A stretch of 9,695 nt of DNA from JACCXJ01 sp052387115 (GTDB lineage Bacteria; Pseudomonadota; Gammaproteobacteria; JACCXJ01), in NCBI GenBank assembly GCA_052387115.1, contig JBQTJM010000316.1:1-9695 (forward strand), read 5' to 3'. The notes beneath the pieces are model-generated. The model worked only from the letters and a program-made list of their open reading frames with translations. It had not been told where the DNA came from and ran no database searches. The stretch's first letter is position 1. Each line of letters opens with the position of its first letter. Shown here piece after piece: positions 1 through 7,438 of the stretch. Made by a program: the position numbers and the translations under genes.

Positions 1-164
1 TCGGGACCGATCCGTTCATCGTCATTGCGTCGCTCTTAGAACCTCAACGGCCGACCCAGTCACCATCATCGTGCGCGAGCCCCGCCTTGTCCCCTTACCG
101 TTCCATGCGAGTCCGACAGGCTGCTAGGGTATTCCGATCCGAGCGCTTGTCAAATCGCGCTCCG

Positions 165-254
165 GACCCCCACCCCACCCTCCCCCGTCCGCAGAAAGCG
201 CGGACAGGGGAGGGAGACATCCGGTCCCCTCCCCTGCGCAGCGGGGGAGGGCTA
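165..254 (+). repeat. Double-hairpin dispersed repeat, copy 1
   Basis: This GC-rich element has two stem-loops. The first pairs 178-192 with 200-214 (15-base arms, one C-A mismatch, loop 193-199). The second pairs 227-237 with 241-251 around a 3-base loop, with one T-G wobble. It matches copy 2 at 2691-2792 in the same orientation. Over the core, 178-251 against 2705-2778, I count 64 of 74 identical bases with no gaps. Almost all changes fall in the loop or the linker between hairpins, so the stems are conserved. The form resembles intergenic REP-type palindromes of proteobacteria. Possible roles are transcript end protection or attenuation of readthrough into gspD; neither is shown here. Confidence 0.8.
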
Positions 255-422
255 AAAGGCGGTGCGTCGGCCGCGCGACAGCGAGAACCCGCCTCAATAA
301 GCGCGGCTAATATGATGAGCCATGGGTTCTTACTTCCGGCACGTTATGGTAGGCTCGACGGATGGGAGGGGAGTGCGAACGATGGCGCGAACGCCAGCCG
401 GCACGCCGCCGGTCGCCACGCC

Positions 423-431
423 GGAGAAAGG
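423..431 (+). promoter_or_regulatory. Ribosome binding site deciding the gspD start
   Basis: GGAGAAAGG lies just before the ATG at 435; its GGAG core sits 8 bases from the start codon. Together with the lipoprotein signal peptide that begins exactly at 435, it identifies this ATG as the true start rather than the upstream in-frame ATG at 87. Confidence 0.8.
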
Positions 432-434
432 ATA

Positions 435-2627
435 ATGACTAATGCCGCGCGCTGGTGGGTCGCGGTGTGCGTGGGCGCCGTCGCGCTCTCCGCGTGTACG
501 ACTGCGTCGCGGCGTGCGCAGCCACCGCCGCCTCGGCCGGTCACCGCCGCCCCGCTTGCCGAGGCCGGCAAGACCCCCGCGCCGGCGATGACCGAGATCA
601 TGCTCGAAGACGAGGACAAGAAACCGCCGCGTCCGGACATCGAGATGTATCCCGGCACCGGGAAGTTCGTGAACCCGAAGGCGGCGGCACCTCGGCGGGC
701 GGACACGGGCGGGGAATACACGCTCAACTTCGAGGCCACCGATCTCCAGGAGGTCGTCAAGGCGGTCCTCGGCGATCTCCTCAAGGAGAGCTATTTCATC
801 GACCCCAAGGTGACCGGCCAGGTTACCATCCAGACCAGCCGGCCGCTCAAACGCGCCGAGCTCCTGCCCACCCTCGAAAACCTGCTGCGCCTGAACGGAG
901 CCGTGCTGCTGCGTTCCGACGGCCTCTACAAGGTCATGCCGGGACCCCAGGCGACCCGCGGTTCGCCGCCGGCCTCGGTGCAGCGCGTCGCGGCGGCGCG
1001 CGGCTATGGGATCCGGGTCGTGCCGCTGCGCTATATTTCCGCCCGCGAGCTACACAAGCTCATCGAGCCGTTCCTGCCCCCCGATGCGCCCCAGATCGTG
1101 GACGAGCAGCGCAACCTGTTGATTCTGACGGGCACCGAGCAGGAGCTCGAATCCACCCTGGAGCTCGTGGAGATCTTCGACGTGGACTGGCTAAACGGCA
1201 TGTCGGTCGGTCTCTTCAAGCTCAAGGACGCGGAGGCGAAGACCCTGCACGCCGAGATGGAGAAGATCTTCGGGGACAAGGACAGCCCGGTCTCCGGGGT
1301 GGTGCGCATGGTCCCGGTGGAGCGCCTCAATGCTCTCCTGGTCGTGACCTCGAGGCCCGGCTATCTGGAACATGCCCGCGAATGGGTCGAGCGCCTGGAT
1401 CAGGTCGCCGACGCGGTGGGACCGCGCCTCTTCGTGTACCGGGTGCAAAACGGCAAGGCCGCGGACCTCGCGACCGTCCTCGGCGGGATCTTCGGCGCCG
1501 ACACGACGAAGGAAGGCGGACCGCCCGCGGCCGAGCTCGCCCCCGGCGAGGAGCCGACCACCCTGGACAGCGGCAACCCGCCTACATCCGAGGGTGAAAG
1601 CGGGATTGGAGGCGAGGGGGCGGGGTTCGGCAAACGCCGCACGGGGTCGAAGGAGCCGGCGGTGTCCGTGGTCTCGACCGAGAACCTCAAGATCATCGCC
1701 GACGAGTCCACCAACTCGCTCGTGATCCTGGCGCGGACCCAGGACTTCAAGATGATCGAGAGTGCCCTCAAGAACCTGGACGTGGTGCCCCTCCAGGTCT
1801 TGATCGAGGCGAGCGTGATCGAGGTGACCCTGAACGACACCCTGCGGTATGGGGTCGAATGGTTCATAAAGCACGGCGCCCCGGGCAACGAGACCGCACA
1901 GGCGCTCTTCGACCTGACGCCCGGCGATCCCGGTGCGAGGCCCGATCCGGATGGCCCTTCGTCGGCGCTCGGACTGCTCGGCCCGCTGGTGGCCCCAAAC
2001 TTTTCCTATGCCTTCCTCGGGAGTGGCAGTGTCAAGGTAATACTGAACGCGCTGGCGGCTGAAAGCAAGATCGAGGTGCTGTCCTCGCCCTTGGTCATGG
2101 TTCTCGACAACCAGACGGCTACGATCAAGGTCGTGAATCAGATCCCGGTCCAGACGACGCAGCAGCAGTCCACGATCAGCGACACCGCGAATATCATCAG
2201 CAATGTCGAGTTCAAGGACGCCGGCGTGATCCTGGAAGTGACGCCACGCGTGAATCAAGGGGGGCGTATTACGCTCGACCTCGTCCAAGACGTCACCGAC
2301 GTCGGACCGCCGGTGGCTCCCTCGAACAACCGCTCCTTCTTTCAACGCAACATCCAGAGCAGTGTGACCGTCCAGAGCGGCGAGACCATCGTCATCGGGG
2401 GCTTGATCACCAGTAACAAGAACGACAGCAACACCGGGGTCCCGGTGCTCAAGGACCTGCCTCTGCTGGGCACCCTGTTTGGCGAGACCAGGGACGACAA
2501 CCGGCGCACGGAGCTCATGGTGCTCTTGACTCCCAAGGCGGTGCGCGATCAGAGCGAGGCGCGGGCGGTGACCAAGGAGTTCCGGGAGCGTCTCAAGGAG
2601 CTGAAGGCAATTCAGCCCGGGGGCTAG
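435..2627 (+). CDS. gspD: Type II secretion system secretin GspD, lipoprotein type
   Basis: GspD forms the outer-membrane channel through which the type II secretion system exports folded proteins from the periplasm. The 730-residue product starts with a lipoprotein signal peptide: charged start, hydrophobic stretch 7-20, lipobox LSAC with Cys21 as the lipidation site, then a Pro-rich linker. Xanthomonas XpsD is likewise lipidated. The N0 domain spans about 95-168 (YTLNFEATDLQEVVKAVLGD) and three N domains follow to about 450. N3 carries a Gly/Pro/Glu-rich insertion at about 355-408, as is common in the family. The secretin core runs from about 451 (VPLQVLIEASVIEV) to 700, including the conserved VPVLKDLPLLGTLFG at 669-683 and RRTELMVLLTP. 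The C-terminal tail is only about 30 residues. No other gsp gene is in view, so it may be the last gene of an operon entering from the left. PilQ is unlikely because of the domain order. Confidence 0.94.
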   Translation: MTNAARWWVAVCVGAVALSACTTASRRAQPPPPRPVTAAPLAEAGKTPAPAMTEIMLEDEDKKPPRPDIEMYPGTGKFVNPKAAAPRRADTGGEYTLNFEATDLQEVVKAVLGDLLKESYFIDPKVTGQVTIQTSRPLKRAELLPTLENLLRLNGAVLLRSDGLYKVMPGPQATRGSPPASVQRVAAARGYGIRVVPLRYISARELHKLIEPFLPPDAPQIVDEQRNLLILTGTEQELESTLELVEIFDVDWLNGMSVGLFKLKDAEAKTLHAEMEKIFGDKDSPVSGVVRMVPVERLNALLVVTSRPGYLEHAREWVERLDQVADAVGPRLFVYRVQNGKAADLATVLGGIFGADTTKEGGPPAAELAPGEEPTTLDSGNPPTSEGESGIGGEGAGFGKRRTGSKEPAVSVVSTENLKIIADESTNSLVILARTQDFKMIESALKNLDVVPLQVLIEASVIEVTLNDTLRYGVEWFIKHGAPGNETAQALFDLTPGDPGARPDPDGPSSALGLLGPLVAPNFSYAFLGSGSVKVILNALAAESKIEVLSSPLVMVLDNQTATIKVVNQIPVQTTQQQSTISDTANIISNVEFKDAGVILEVTPRVNQGGRITLDLVQDVTDVGPPVAPSNNRSFFQRNIQSSVTVQSGETIVIGGLITSNKNDSNTGVPVLKDLPLLGTLFGETRDDNRRTELMVLLTPKAVRDQSEARAVTKEFRERLKELKAIQPGG

Positions 2628-2690
2628 GGAGCCTGCGAAGCCTCACCGTTCCGAAGGGGGATCGAACGCTGGTTCCGTTGGCCAGGGCCT

Positions 2691-2792
2691 GACCCTCACC
2701 CCGTCCCTCCCCCGTCCGCTAAACGCGCGGACAGGGGAGGGGGATCCCCGATCCCCTCGCCTGCGAAGCGGGGGAGGGTTAGGGTGGGGGGT
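2691..2792 (+). repeat. Double-hairpin dispersed repeat, copy 2
   Basis: This is the same element as at 165-254, in direct orientation. The first hairpin pairs 2705-2719 with 2727-2741 and keeps both 15-base arms identical to copy 1. The second lies at 2754-2778, with a GAA loop at 2765-2767 and one mismatched pair. The outer flank CCCTCACCCC at 2693-2702 is also shared, with one base of indel before the core. On the 3' side the similarity fades after about 2781 into a G-rich run. It sits just after gspD and could act as a 3' end or attenuating structure for that transcript. Confidence 0.8.
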
Positions 2793-2991
2793 AACGCCAC
2801 CGTCACAGATTGACCTATACTCACGCCCGCCGGCGTGGGGGGGGAGCTCCGCGGCACACAAGAACCATATCGCGCGTACCGTCCATCGTTCCCCGATATC
2901 ATCCCCAGAGCTCATTCAGGGGCGTGCACCGCGGGTCGTCCCCGGGGCGAGGGGCGGATCGGTACATCACCCGCGATCCAGACCGATCGTT

Positions 2992-2997
2992 GGAGGG
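2992..2997 (+). promoter_or_regulatory. Ribosome binding site of glnA
   Basis: GGAGGG sits 6 bases before the ATG at 3004 and fixes the start of glnA, whose N-terminus also has the expected length. Confidence 0.8.
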
Positions 2998-3003
2998 CTT
3001 TGC

Positions 3004-4416
3004 ATGACACCGAAAGAAGTGATGGACCTTATCAAAGGCAAGAACATCGAGATCGTGGACCTCAAGTTCCAGGACTTTCCGGGCACCTGGCAGCACTTCT
3101 CGATCCCGATCAGCGAGGCGACGCAGGACATCTTCGATGAGGGCCTGGGCTTCGACGGCTCCAGCATCCGCGGCTGGAAGGCCATCGACGCCAGCGACAT
3201 GATGGTGGTGCCGGACCCGACGACCGCCATCGTCGATCCCTTCACCGAGCGCCCGACCCTCTCGATGATCTGCAACATCGTCGACCCATTGACCCGAGAG
3301 CGCTATTCACGCGACCCGCGCTACATCGCCGACAAGGCGGAGAAGTATCTCATGAGCACCGGCATCGGCGACATCGCCTACTTCGGACCGGAGGCCGAGT
3401 TCTTCATCTTCGATGGCGTGCGCTTCGATCAGAACGCCCATTGCGGCTTTTACTATGTCGAGTCGGAGGAGGGGATCTGGGAGTCGGGCAGCGACCGGGG
3501 TCCCAACCTCGGGCACAAGCCCCGCCACAAGGAGGGCTATTTCCCCGTCGCCCCGGTCGATTCGCAGCAGGACATCCGCACCGAGATGATCCTGGAGATG
3601 GAGAAGGCCGGCCTCCATGTGGAGAAGCACCACCACGAGGTCGCGACGGCCGGGCAGGCGGAGATCGATCTGCGCTTCGACTCGCTCACCCGCATGGCCG
3701 ACAAGATGATGCTCTACAAGTACATCGTCAAGAACGTGGCGCTGCGCTACGGCAAGACCGTGACCTTCATGCCCAAGCCCATCTTCGGCGACAACGGCTC
3801 GGGGATGCACACCCACCAGAGCATCTGGAAGGCCGGGCAGCCGCTCTTCGCCGGCAACAAGTACGCCGGGATCAGCGACCTGTGCCTGCACTACATCGGC
3901 GGGATCCTGAAGCACGCGCCGGCCTTGTGCGCCTTCGTCGCGCCCACCACCAACTCCTACAAACGCCTGGTGCCCGGTTACGAGGCCCCGGTCAACCTGG
4001 CCTACTCCTCGCGCAACCGCTCGGCCTCTATCCGCATCCCGGTGTATTCGCCGAGCCCCAAGGCCAAGCGCATCGAGGTGCGGTTCCCGGACCCTTCCTG
4101 CAACCCCTATCTGGCCTTCGCGGCCATGCTGATGGCGGGGCTGGACGGCATCCAGAACAAGCTCGATCCGGGCGAGCCGCTCGACAAGAACCTCTACGAC
4201 CTGCCCCCCGAGGAGCTGGCTCAGGTGCCGAGCTGTCCGTCCTCTTTGGAGGCCTCGCTGGATGCCCTGGAAAAGGACCAAGAGTTCTTGACCCGGGGCA
4301 ATGTGTTCACGCAGGACGTCATCGACACCTGGCTCGACTACAAGCGCAGCAAGGAGTGCGACCCGGTGCGCCTGCGTCCCCACCCCCACGAGTTCGCCCT
4401 GTACTACGATTGCTGA
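3004..4416 (+). CDS. glnA: Type I glutamine synthetase
   Basis: This cytoplasmic enzyme makes glutamine from glutamate, ammonia and ATP and is the main entry point for nitrogen. At 470 residues it is close to the 469 of E. coli GlnA. Visible motifs (numbered with Met) are the Asp51 loop FDGSSIRGW (50-58), metal ligands Glu130 and Glu132 in GPEAEFFIFD, the ATP-site stretch KPIFGDNGSGMHTHQS with His269, the flap Glu327 in VPGYEAPVNL, and Glu358/Arg360 in KRIEVRFPD. Tyr398 in NLYDLPPEE matches the tyrosine adenylylated by GlnE in the GSI-beta class, so control by GlnE and PII is expected. A strong terminator follows and ntrB/ntrC do not, so the gene is probably monocistronic or nearly so. No sigma-54 promoter was seen. 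The product ends LYYDC; the stop codon lies inside a tandem repeat. Confidence 0.98.
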   Translation: MTPKEVMDLIKGKNIEIVDLKFQDFPGTWQHFSIPISEATQDIFDEGLGFDGSSIRGWKAIDASDMMVVPDPTTAIVDPFTERPTLSMICNIVDPLTRERYSRDPRYIADKAEKYLMSTGIGDIAYFGPEAEFFIFDGVRFDQNAHCGFYYVESEEGIWESGSDRGPNLGHKPRHKEGYFPVAPVDSQQDIRTEMILEMEKAGLHVEKHHHEVATAGQAEIDLRFDSLTRMADKMMLYKYIVKNVALRYGKTVTFMPKPIFGDNGSGMHTHQSIWKAGQPLFAGNKYAGISDLCLHYIGGILKHAPALCAFVAPTTNSYKRLVPGYEAPVNLAYSSRNRSASIRIPVYSPSPKAKRIEVRFPDPSCNPYLAFAAMLMAGLDGIQNKLDPGEPLDKNLYDLPPEELAQVPSCPSSLEASLDALEKDQEFLTRGNVFTQDVIDTWLDYKRSKECDPVRLRPHPHEFALYYDC

Positions 4417-4452
4417 CCTCTGGCGATTGCTAACCTCTGGCGACTGCTAGCT
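4408..4452 (+). repeat. 17-base tandem repeat with stops in three frames
   Basis: The unit GATTGCTGACCTCTGGC (4408-4424) is followed by GATTGCTAACCTCTGGC (4425-4441), which differs at one base, and by a partial third unit beginning GACTGCTAGCT (4442-4452). The first unit holds the last codons and TGA stop of glnA (4414-4416). Because 17 is not a multiple of 3, the TAA at 4431-4433 and the TAG at 4448-4450 fall in the other two frames. Each of the three stop codons thus appears once, in a different frame. It may be a chance duplication or a guard against readthrough and frameshifting. Confidence 0.85.
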
Positions 4453-4470
4453 GCGGGATCCGCGAGCCGA

Positions 4471-4500
4471 CGCCACCTCCGCCTGCGGGCGGAGGTGGCG
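4471..4500 (+). terminator. Rho-independent terminator of glnA
   Basis: A perfect 13-base-pair stem, CGCCACCTCCGCC (4471-4483) with its complement at 4488-4500, closes a 4-base loop TGCG and is followed by TTT. The T-run is short but the stem is very stable. The position 54 bases after the glnA stop fits the end of that transcript. Confidence 0.85.
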
Positions 4501-4548
4501 TTTCGGCGGGCTTAAAGGTAATGTGCCAGAGCACGCACGACCCCTGTC

Positions 4549-5007
4549 ATGAGCGACGACGTCAGCGACGAGTCACCCCCCTGGGATACCCCCATCGCGG
4601 TGAACTTGACCCCCGAGACCATCATGAACACGGTGTTCTCCTCGGCGGGGAGCGTCCACACCGGGTGGGAGTCGTGCGTCGACGATGCGCTGGTGATCGA
4701 GGAGACCGTGGTCGCCGATGAAGCGAGCGCCGATCACTGCCGCCTGGCCCAGCAGGAATACGCCGATTCCGATGCGGCCGACGACACCTGGCACGACTGG
4801 ACCATCGAGCTCCGGCTCGGGACCATCTACATCATGGCCCACTGGCGGGCGCGCGCGCCGGGCAGCCCCGCGGACTGGGACTGGTGCGCCACCGAGGCCG
4901 AGCAGGCCTTCATGAATGCCTGCGTCCTGCTCGGCAGGCGCGTCCGGCGCGGGCTGCTCGTGGACATGCCCCCGCACACGGACCGCCCCTCGCGCACCCG
5001 GCACTGA
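4549..5007 (+). CDS. Uncharacterised 152-residue acidic protein
   Basis: I do not recognise this family. Third codon positions are almost all G or C, as in the neighbouring real genes, and the protein has a plausible composition, whereas the antisense frame reads as Gly/Pro/His/Arg-rich shadow. The first 85 residues are strongly acidic. A tryptophan-rich middle (W81, W84, W99, W110, W112) includes WHDWTIELRLGTIYIMAHWR, possibly beta strands, and the C-terminus is basic. There are four cysteines (43, 64, 113, 125) but no CXXC pair. No signal peptide or membrane segment is visible, so it is probably cytoplasmic. No in-frame ATG, GTG or TTG lies between the upstream TAA at 4519-4521 and the ATG at 4549. 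There is no clear ribosome binding site. The glnA terminator just upstream leaves little room for a promoter, so expression is uncertain. Confidence 0.7.
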   Translation: MSDDVSDESPPWDTPIAVNLTPETIMNTVFSSAGSVHTGWESCVDDALVIEETVVADEASADHCRLAQQEYADSDAADDTWHDWTIELRLGTIYIMAHWRARAPGSPADWDWCATEAEQAFMNACVLLGRRVRRGLLVDMPPHTDRPSRTRH

Positions 5008-5119
5008 GCGCCGCTGCGGGATCGGAAACGACAACACCCATTGGCGCCCCGGAACTCGGGGAATGACGTGATCGACTGGGTGGGCAGCGGTCTCGGCCAT
5101 GCGCCGGGCGCCCCAGTTC

Positions 5120-5149
5120 ACGTCGAACCGGTCACCAGACCGGGGACGT
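5120..5149. terminator. Hairpin between the convergent gene ends
   Basis: CCGGTC (5128-5133) pairs with GACCGG (5138-5143) around an ACCA loop. The stem is extended by ACGTC (5120-5124) with GACGT (5145-5149) across a small internal loop. It lies 3 bases past the katG stop and 112 bases past the end of the unknown gene, so it could terminate both converging transcripts. There is no T-run on either side, so the assignment is tentative. Confidence 0.4.
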
Positions 5150-5152
5150 CGA

Positions 5153-7366
5153 TCAGGCGAGGTCGAAGCGATCGTTGTTCATGACCTTGTCCCACGCGGC
5201 CACGAAGTCACGCACGAACTTCTCCTTCGAGTCGTCTTGTGCGTAAACCTCGGCGAGGGCTCGGAGCTGGGAGTTCGAGCCGAAGACGAGGTCGACGGCG
5301 GTGCCGGTCCACTTGCGCTGGCCGGTGGCGCGATCGCGACCCTCGTACACGTTCGCATCCGAGGCGGATGCCTTCCACTCCGTGCGCATGTCGAGCAGGT
5401 TCACGAAGAAGTCGTTGGTCAGCGTCTCGGTCCGGTCGGTCAAGACGCCGTGCTTGGATTGCCCGAAGTTGGCGTTCAGGGCGCGCATGCCGCCGACGAG
5501 AACGGTCATCTGGGGAGCGGTCGAATTCAGCATGAATGCCCGCTCCACCAGCAGCTCCTCCGGCGGCAGCTCCTCTCCGGGGTGGAGGTAGTTGCGGAAC
5601 CCGTCGTAGCGCGGTTCGAGCACGGCGAACGACTCCACGTCGGTTTGCTCCTGCGAGGCGTCCGTGCGCCCCGGCGCGAACGGGACCGTGATGTTGTGCC
5701 CGGCGTTCTTCGCCGCCTGCTCGACGGCTGCGCACCCGCCCAGAACGATCAGGTCGGCGAGCGAGACCCTCTTCCCGCCAGACTGCGAGCTGTTGAAGTC
5801 CCGCTGGATCTGCTCCAGGGTCTGCAGCACCTTGGCGAGCTCGGCCGGGTTGTTGACCTCCCAGTCCTTTTGCGGTGCGAGGCGGATCCGTGCCCCGTTG
5901 GCCCCGCCACGCTTGTCGGTGCCGCGGAAGGTGGCGGCCGACGCCCAGGCGGTGGAGACCAGCTGGGAGATTGACAGTCCCGAGGCGAGGAGCTTGCGCT
6001 TGAGGGCAGCGATGTCCTGCTCCCCGATCAGCTCATGATCGACCGCCGGGACAGGGTCCTGCCAAAGCTGCGGTTCCGGAACCCAGGGGCCGAGGTAGCG
6101 CGAGACGGGGCCCATGTCGCGGTGCAACAGCTTGTACCACGCCTTGGCGAACGCTTCTGCGAGCTGGTCCGGGTTCTCGTGGAAGCGCTTCGCGATCGGC
6201 GCGTAGATCGGATCCACCTTCAGCGCGAGGTCCGTCGTCAGCATCATAGGGGCGTGCCGCTTCGACGGATCGTGTGCATCGGGCACGGTGCCCTGGGCCT
6301 CGGGATTCGTCGGACGGTACTGCTTCGCACCGGCGGGGCTCGTCGTCAGCTCCCAGTCGTACTTATGGAGGGTGTCGAGGTACCCGTGGTCCCACTTCGT
6401 CGGCTCGTTGGTCCAGGCGCCCTCCAGCCCGCTGGTGATCGTGTCTGGTCCCTTCCCGCTGCCGAAGGTGTTCCTCCAGCCGAAGCCTTGCTCCTCCAGG
6501 CTGGCGCCCTCTGGTTCGGGACCGACGTACTGGGGGGCAGGGGCGGCACCATGGGCCTTGCCGACGGTGTGGCCGCCGACGATGAGCGCAAGGGTCTCCT
6601 CGTCATTCATCGCCATGCGGGCGAACGTTTGACGAATGTACTTCGCTGCTAGGGCCGGGTCCGGGTTGCCGCCCGGCCCCTCCGGATTCACGTAGATCAG
6701 GCCCATGTGATCGGCGCCGAAAGGCCCCCGCATATCCCCGCCATCGGCGTGGCGCTCATCGCCCGTCCCGCCGCCGCTGAACCAGCTGCTTTCTGGGCCC
6801 CAGAAGATCTCGTCGGGCTCCCAGAGGTCCTCTCGCCCGAAGCCGAAGCCGAACGTCTTGAACCCCATTGACTCATAGGCGCAGTTGCCGGCGAAGATCA
6901 GGAGATCGGCCCAGGAGATCTTGCGGCCGTACTTCTGCTTGACCGGCCAGAGCAACCGGCGCGCCCTGTCGAGGCTCACGTTGTCGGGCCAACTGTTGAG
7001 GGGGGCAAAACGCTGAGCGCCGCTGCCGCCACCGCCCCGGCCATCGGCGATGCGGTACGTGCCTGCGGCATGCCAACTCATCCGGATGAAGAGCGGCCCG
7101 TAGTGGCCGTAGTCGGCCGGCCACCAGTCCTGCGACGTCGTCATCACCTCGAAGATGTCCCGCTTCAGCGCGTTGACGTCGAGGGTCTTGAACTCCTCCG
7201 AGTAGCTGAAGTCCCTGCCCATCGGATCTGACAGGGGAGAGTGCGCGTGGAGAATCGAGAGGTCCGGCTGATTCGGCCACCAGTCCTTGTTCGTCCTGGG
7301 CCGAGTCGGCTTGGGAGTCGGGGAGGGGATTACTGGGCTCTCGCTTTCGCTGCCGCGGTCAGACAC
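5153..7366 (-). CDS. katG: Catalase-peroxidase KatG
   Basis: KatG is a cytoplasmic haem enzyme that breaks down hydrogen peroxide and also works as a broad peroxidase. The 737 residues match the usual length of the two-domain family. The N-terminal catalytic domain shows the distal triad Arg95, Trp98 and His99 in RMSWHAAGTYR and the proximal His266 in ALIVGGHTVGKAHG. Trp318 and Asp379 complete the proximal triad. Trp98, Tyr225 (MGLIYVNPEGPGG) and Met251 (FARMAMND) supply the Met-Tyr-Trp crosslink needed for catalase activity. Ser312 corresponds to Ser315 of M. tuberculosis KatG. The C-terminal half, from about 430, is the haemless second domain and is complete. Translation starts at GTG (7366-7364) behind AGGAGG with a 6-base spacer. 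No signal peptide is visible. A promoter lies directly upstream. oxyR and furA are not adjacent. Confidence 0.97.
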   Translation of the reverse strand: MSDRGSESESPVIPSPTPKPTRPRTNKDWWPNQPDLSILHAHSPLSDPMGRDFSYSEEFKTLDVNALKRDIFEVMTTSQDWWPADYGHYGPLFIRMSWHAAGTYRIADGRGGGGSGAQRFAPLNSWPDNVSLDRARRLLWPVKQKYGRKISWADLLIFAGNCAYESMGFKTFGFGFGREDLWEPDEIFWGPESSWFSGGGTGDERHADGGDMRGPFGADHMGLIYVNPEGPGGNPDPALAAKYIRQTFARMAMNDEETLALIVGGHTVGKAHGAAPAPQYVGPEPEGASLEEQGFGWRNTFGSGKGPDTITSGLEGAWTNEPTKWDHGYLDTLHKYDWELTTSPAGAKQYRPTNPEAQGTVPDAHDPSKRHAPMMLTTDLALKVDPIYAPIAKRFHENPDQLAEAFAKAWYKLLHRDMGPVSRYLGPWVPEPQLWQDPVPAVDHELIGEQDIAALKRKLLASGLSISQLVSTAWASAATFRGTDKRGGANGARIRLAPQKDWEVNNPAELAKVLQTLEQIQRDFNSSQSGGKRVSLADLIVLGGCAAVEQAAKNAGHNITVPFAPGRTDASQEQTDVESFAVLEPRYDGFRNYLHPGEELPPEELLVERAFMLNSTAPQMTVLVGGMRALNANFGQSKHGVLTDRTETLTNDFFVNLLDMRTEWKASASDANVYEGRDRATGQRKWTGTAVDLVFGSNSQLRALAEVYAQDDSKEKFVRDFVAAWDKVMNNDRFDLA

Positions 7367-7372
7367 GTCGGT

Positions 7373-7378
7373 CCTCCT
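7373..7378 (-). promoter_or_regulatory. Ribosome binding site of katG
   Basis: On the - strand AGGAGG, a full Shine-Dalgarno core, lies 6 bases before the GTG start. It supports the GTG at 7366 as the katG start codon. Confidence 0.85.
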
Positions 7379-7438
7379 CTTGTCTTACTGTTTCATTCCG
7401 ATGGTTGGGAATTCAAACGCCGTTTTTCTTCTAGAGGC

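Larger units (their letters stand above)
1..434. other. Non-coding stretch upstream of gspD
   Basis: I see no gene here that I can defend. The frame that runs into gspD is open from base 3, but its translation shows no protein-like features and much of it comes from the GC-rich hairpin repeat at 165-254. The other two + strand frames close at 37-39 (TAG) and at about 124-126 (TAG), so the tail of an upstream gene could end in the first 126 bases. In xps-type secretion operons gspN precedes gspD, but I cannot recognise gspN in so short a piece. No clear promoter was found. Confidence 0.55.
2628..3003. other. Gap between gspD and glnA
   Basis: This stretch holds repeat copy 2 and the glnA leader, and no gene that I can support. 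I found no Rho-independent terminator with a T-run for gspD; the repeat hairpins may take that role. I searched for a sigma-54 element (GG and GC separated by the required distance) and for paired NtrC sites upstream of glnA and found neither. A single TGCACC half-site lies at 2925-2930. No convincing -35/-10 pair was found either, so the glnA promoter remains unidentified. Confidence 0.5.

Noticed and set aside
165..254. GC-rich hairpins as a CRISPR array
   Set aside because: There are only two distant copies, no regular spacers and no cas genes.
1191..2345. Long - strand open frame (384 codons) opposite gspD
   Set aside because: It is antisense to a clear secretin, is rich in Arg, His, Gly and Asp as expected of a shadow in GC-rich DNA, and has no recognisable domain.
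2810..2821. TTGACC followed by TATACT in the glnA leader as a promoter
   Set aside because: The two hexamers are adjacent with no spacer, and neither has a usable partner at 16-18 bases.
2991..3004. TGGAGGGCTTTGCA as a sigma-54 promoter of glnA
   Set aside because: GG and GC are separated by 8 rather than 10 bases, and the site overlaps the ribosome binding site and start codon.
3307..4389. Long - strand open frame (360 codons) opposite glnA
   Set aside because: Shadow of glnA: low-complexity Val/Gly/Arg/His-rich translation without motifs.
4573..5121. - strand frame of 182 codons opposite the unknown 152-residue gene
   Set aside because: Its translation is Gly/Pro/His/Val-rich shadow sequence, while the + strand frame has third positions dominated by G/C and a balanced composition.
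5099..6652. + strand frames opposite katG (291 and 205 codons)
   Set aside because: They are antisense to a complete catalase-peroxidase and show no domain.
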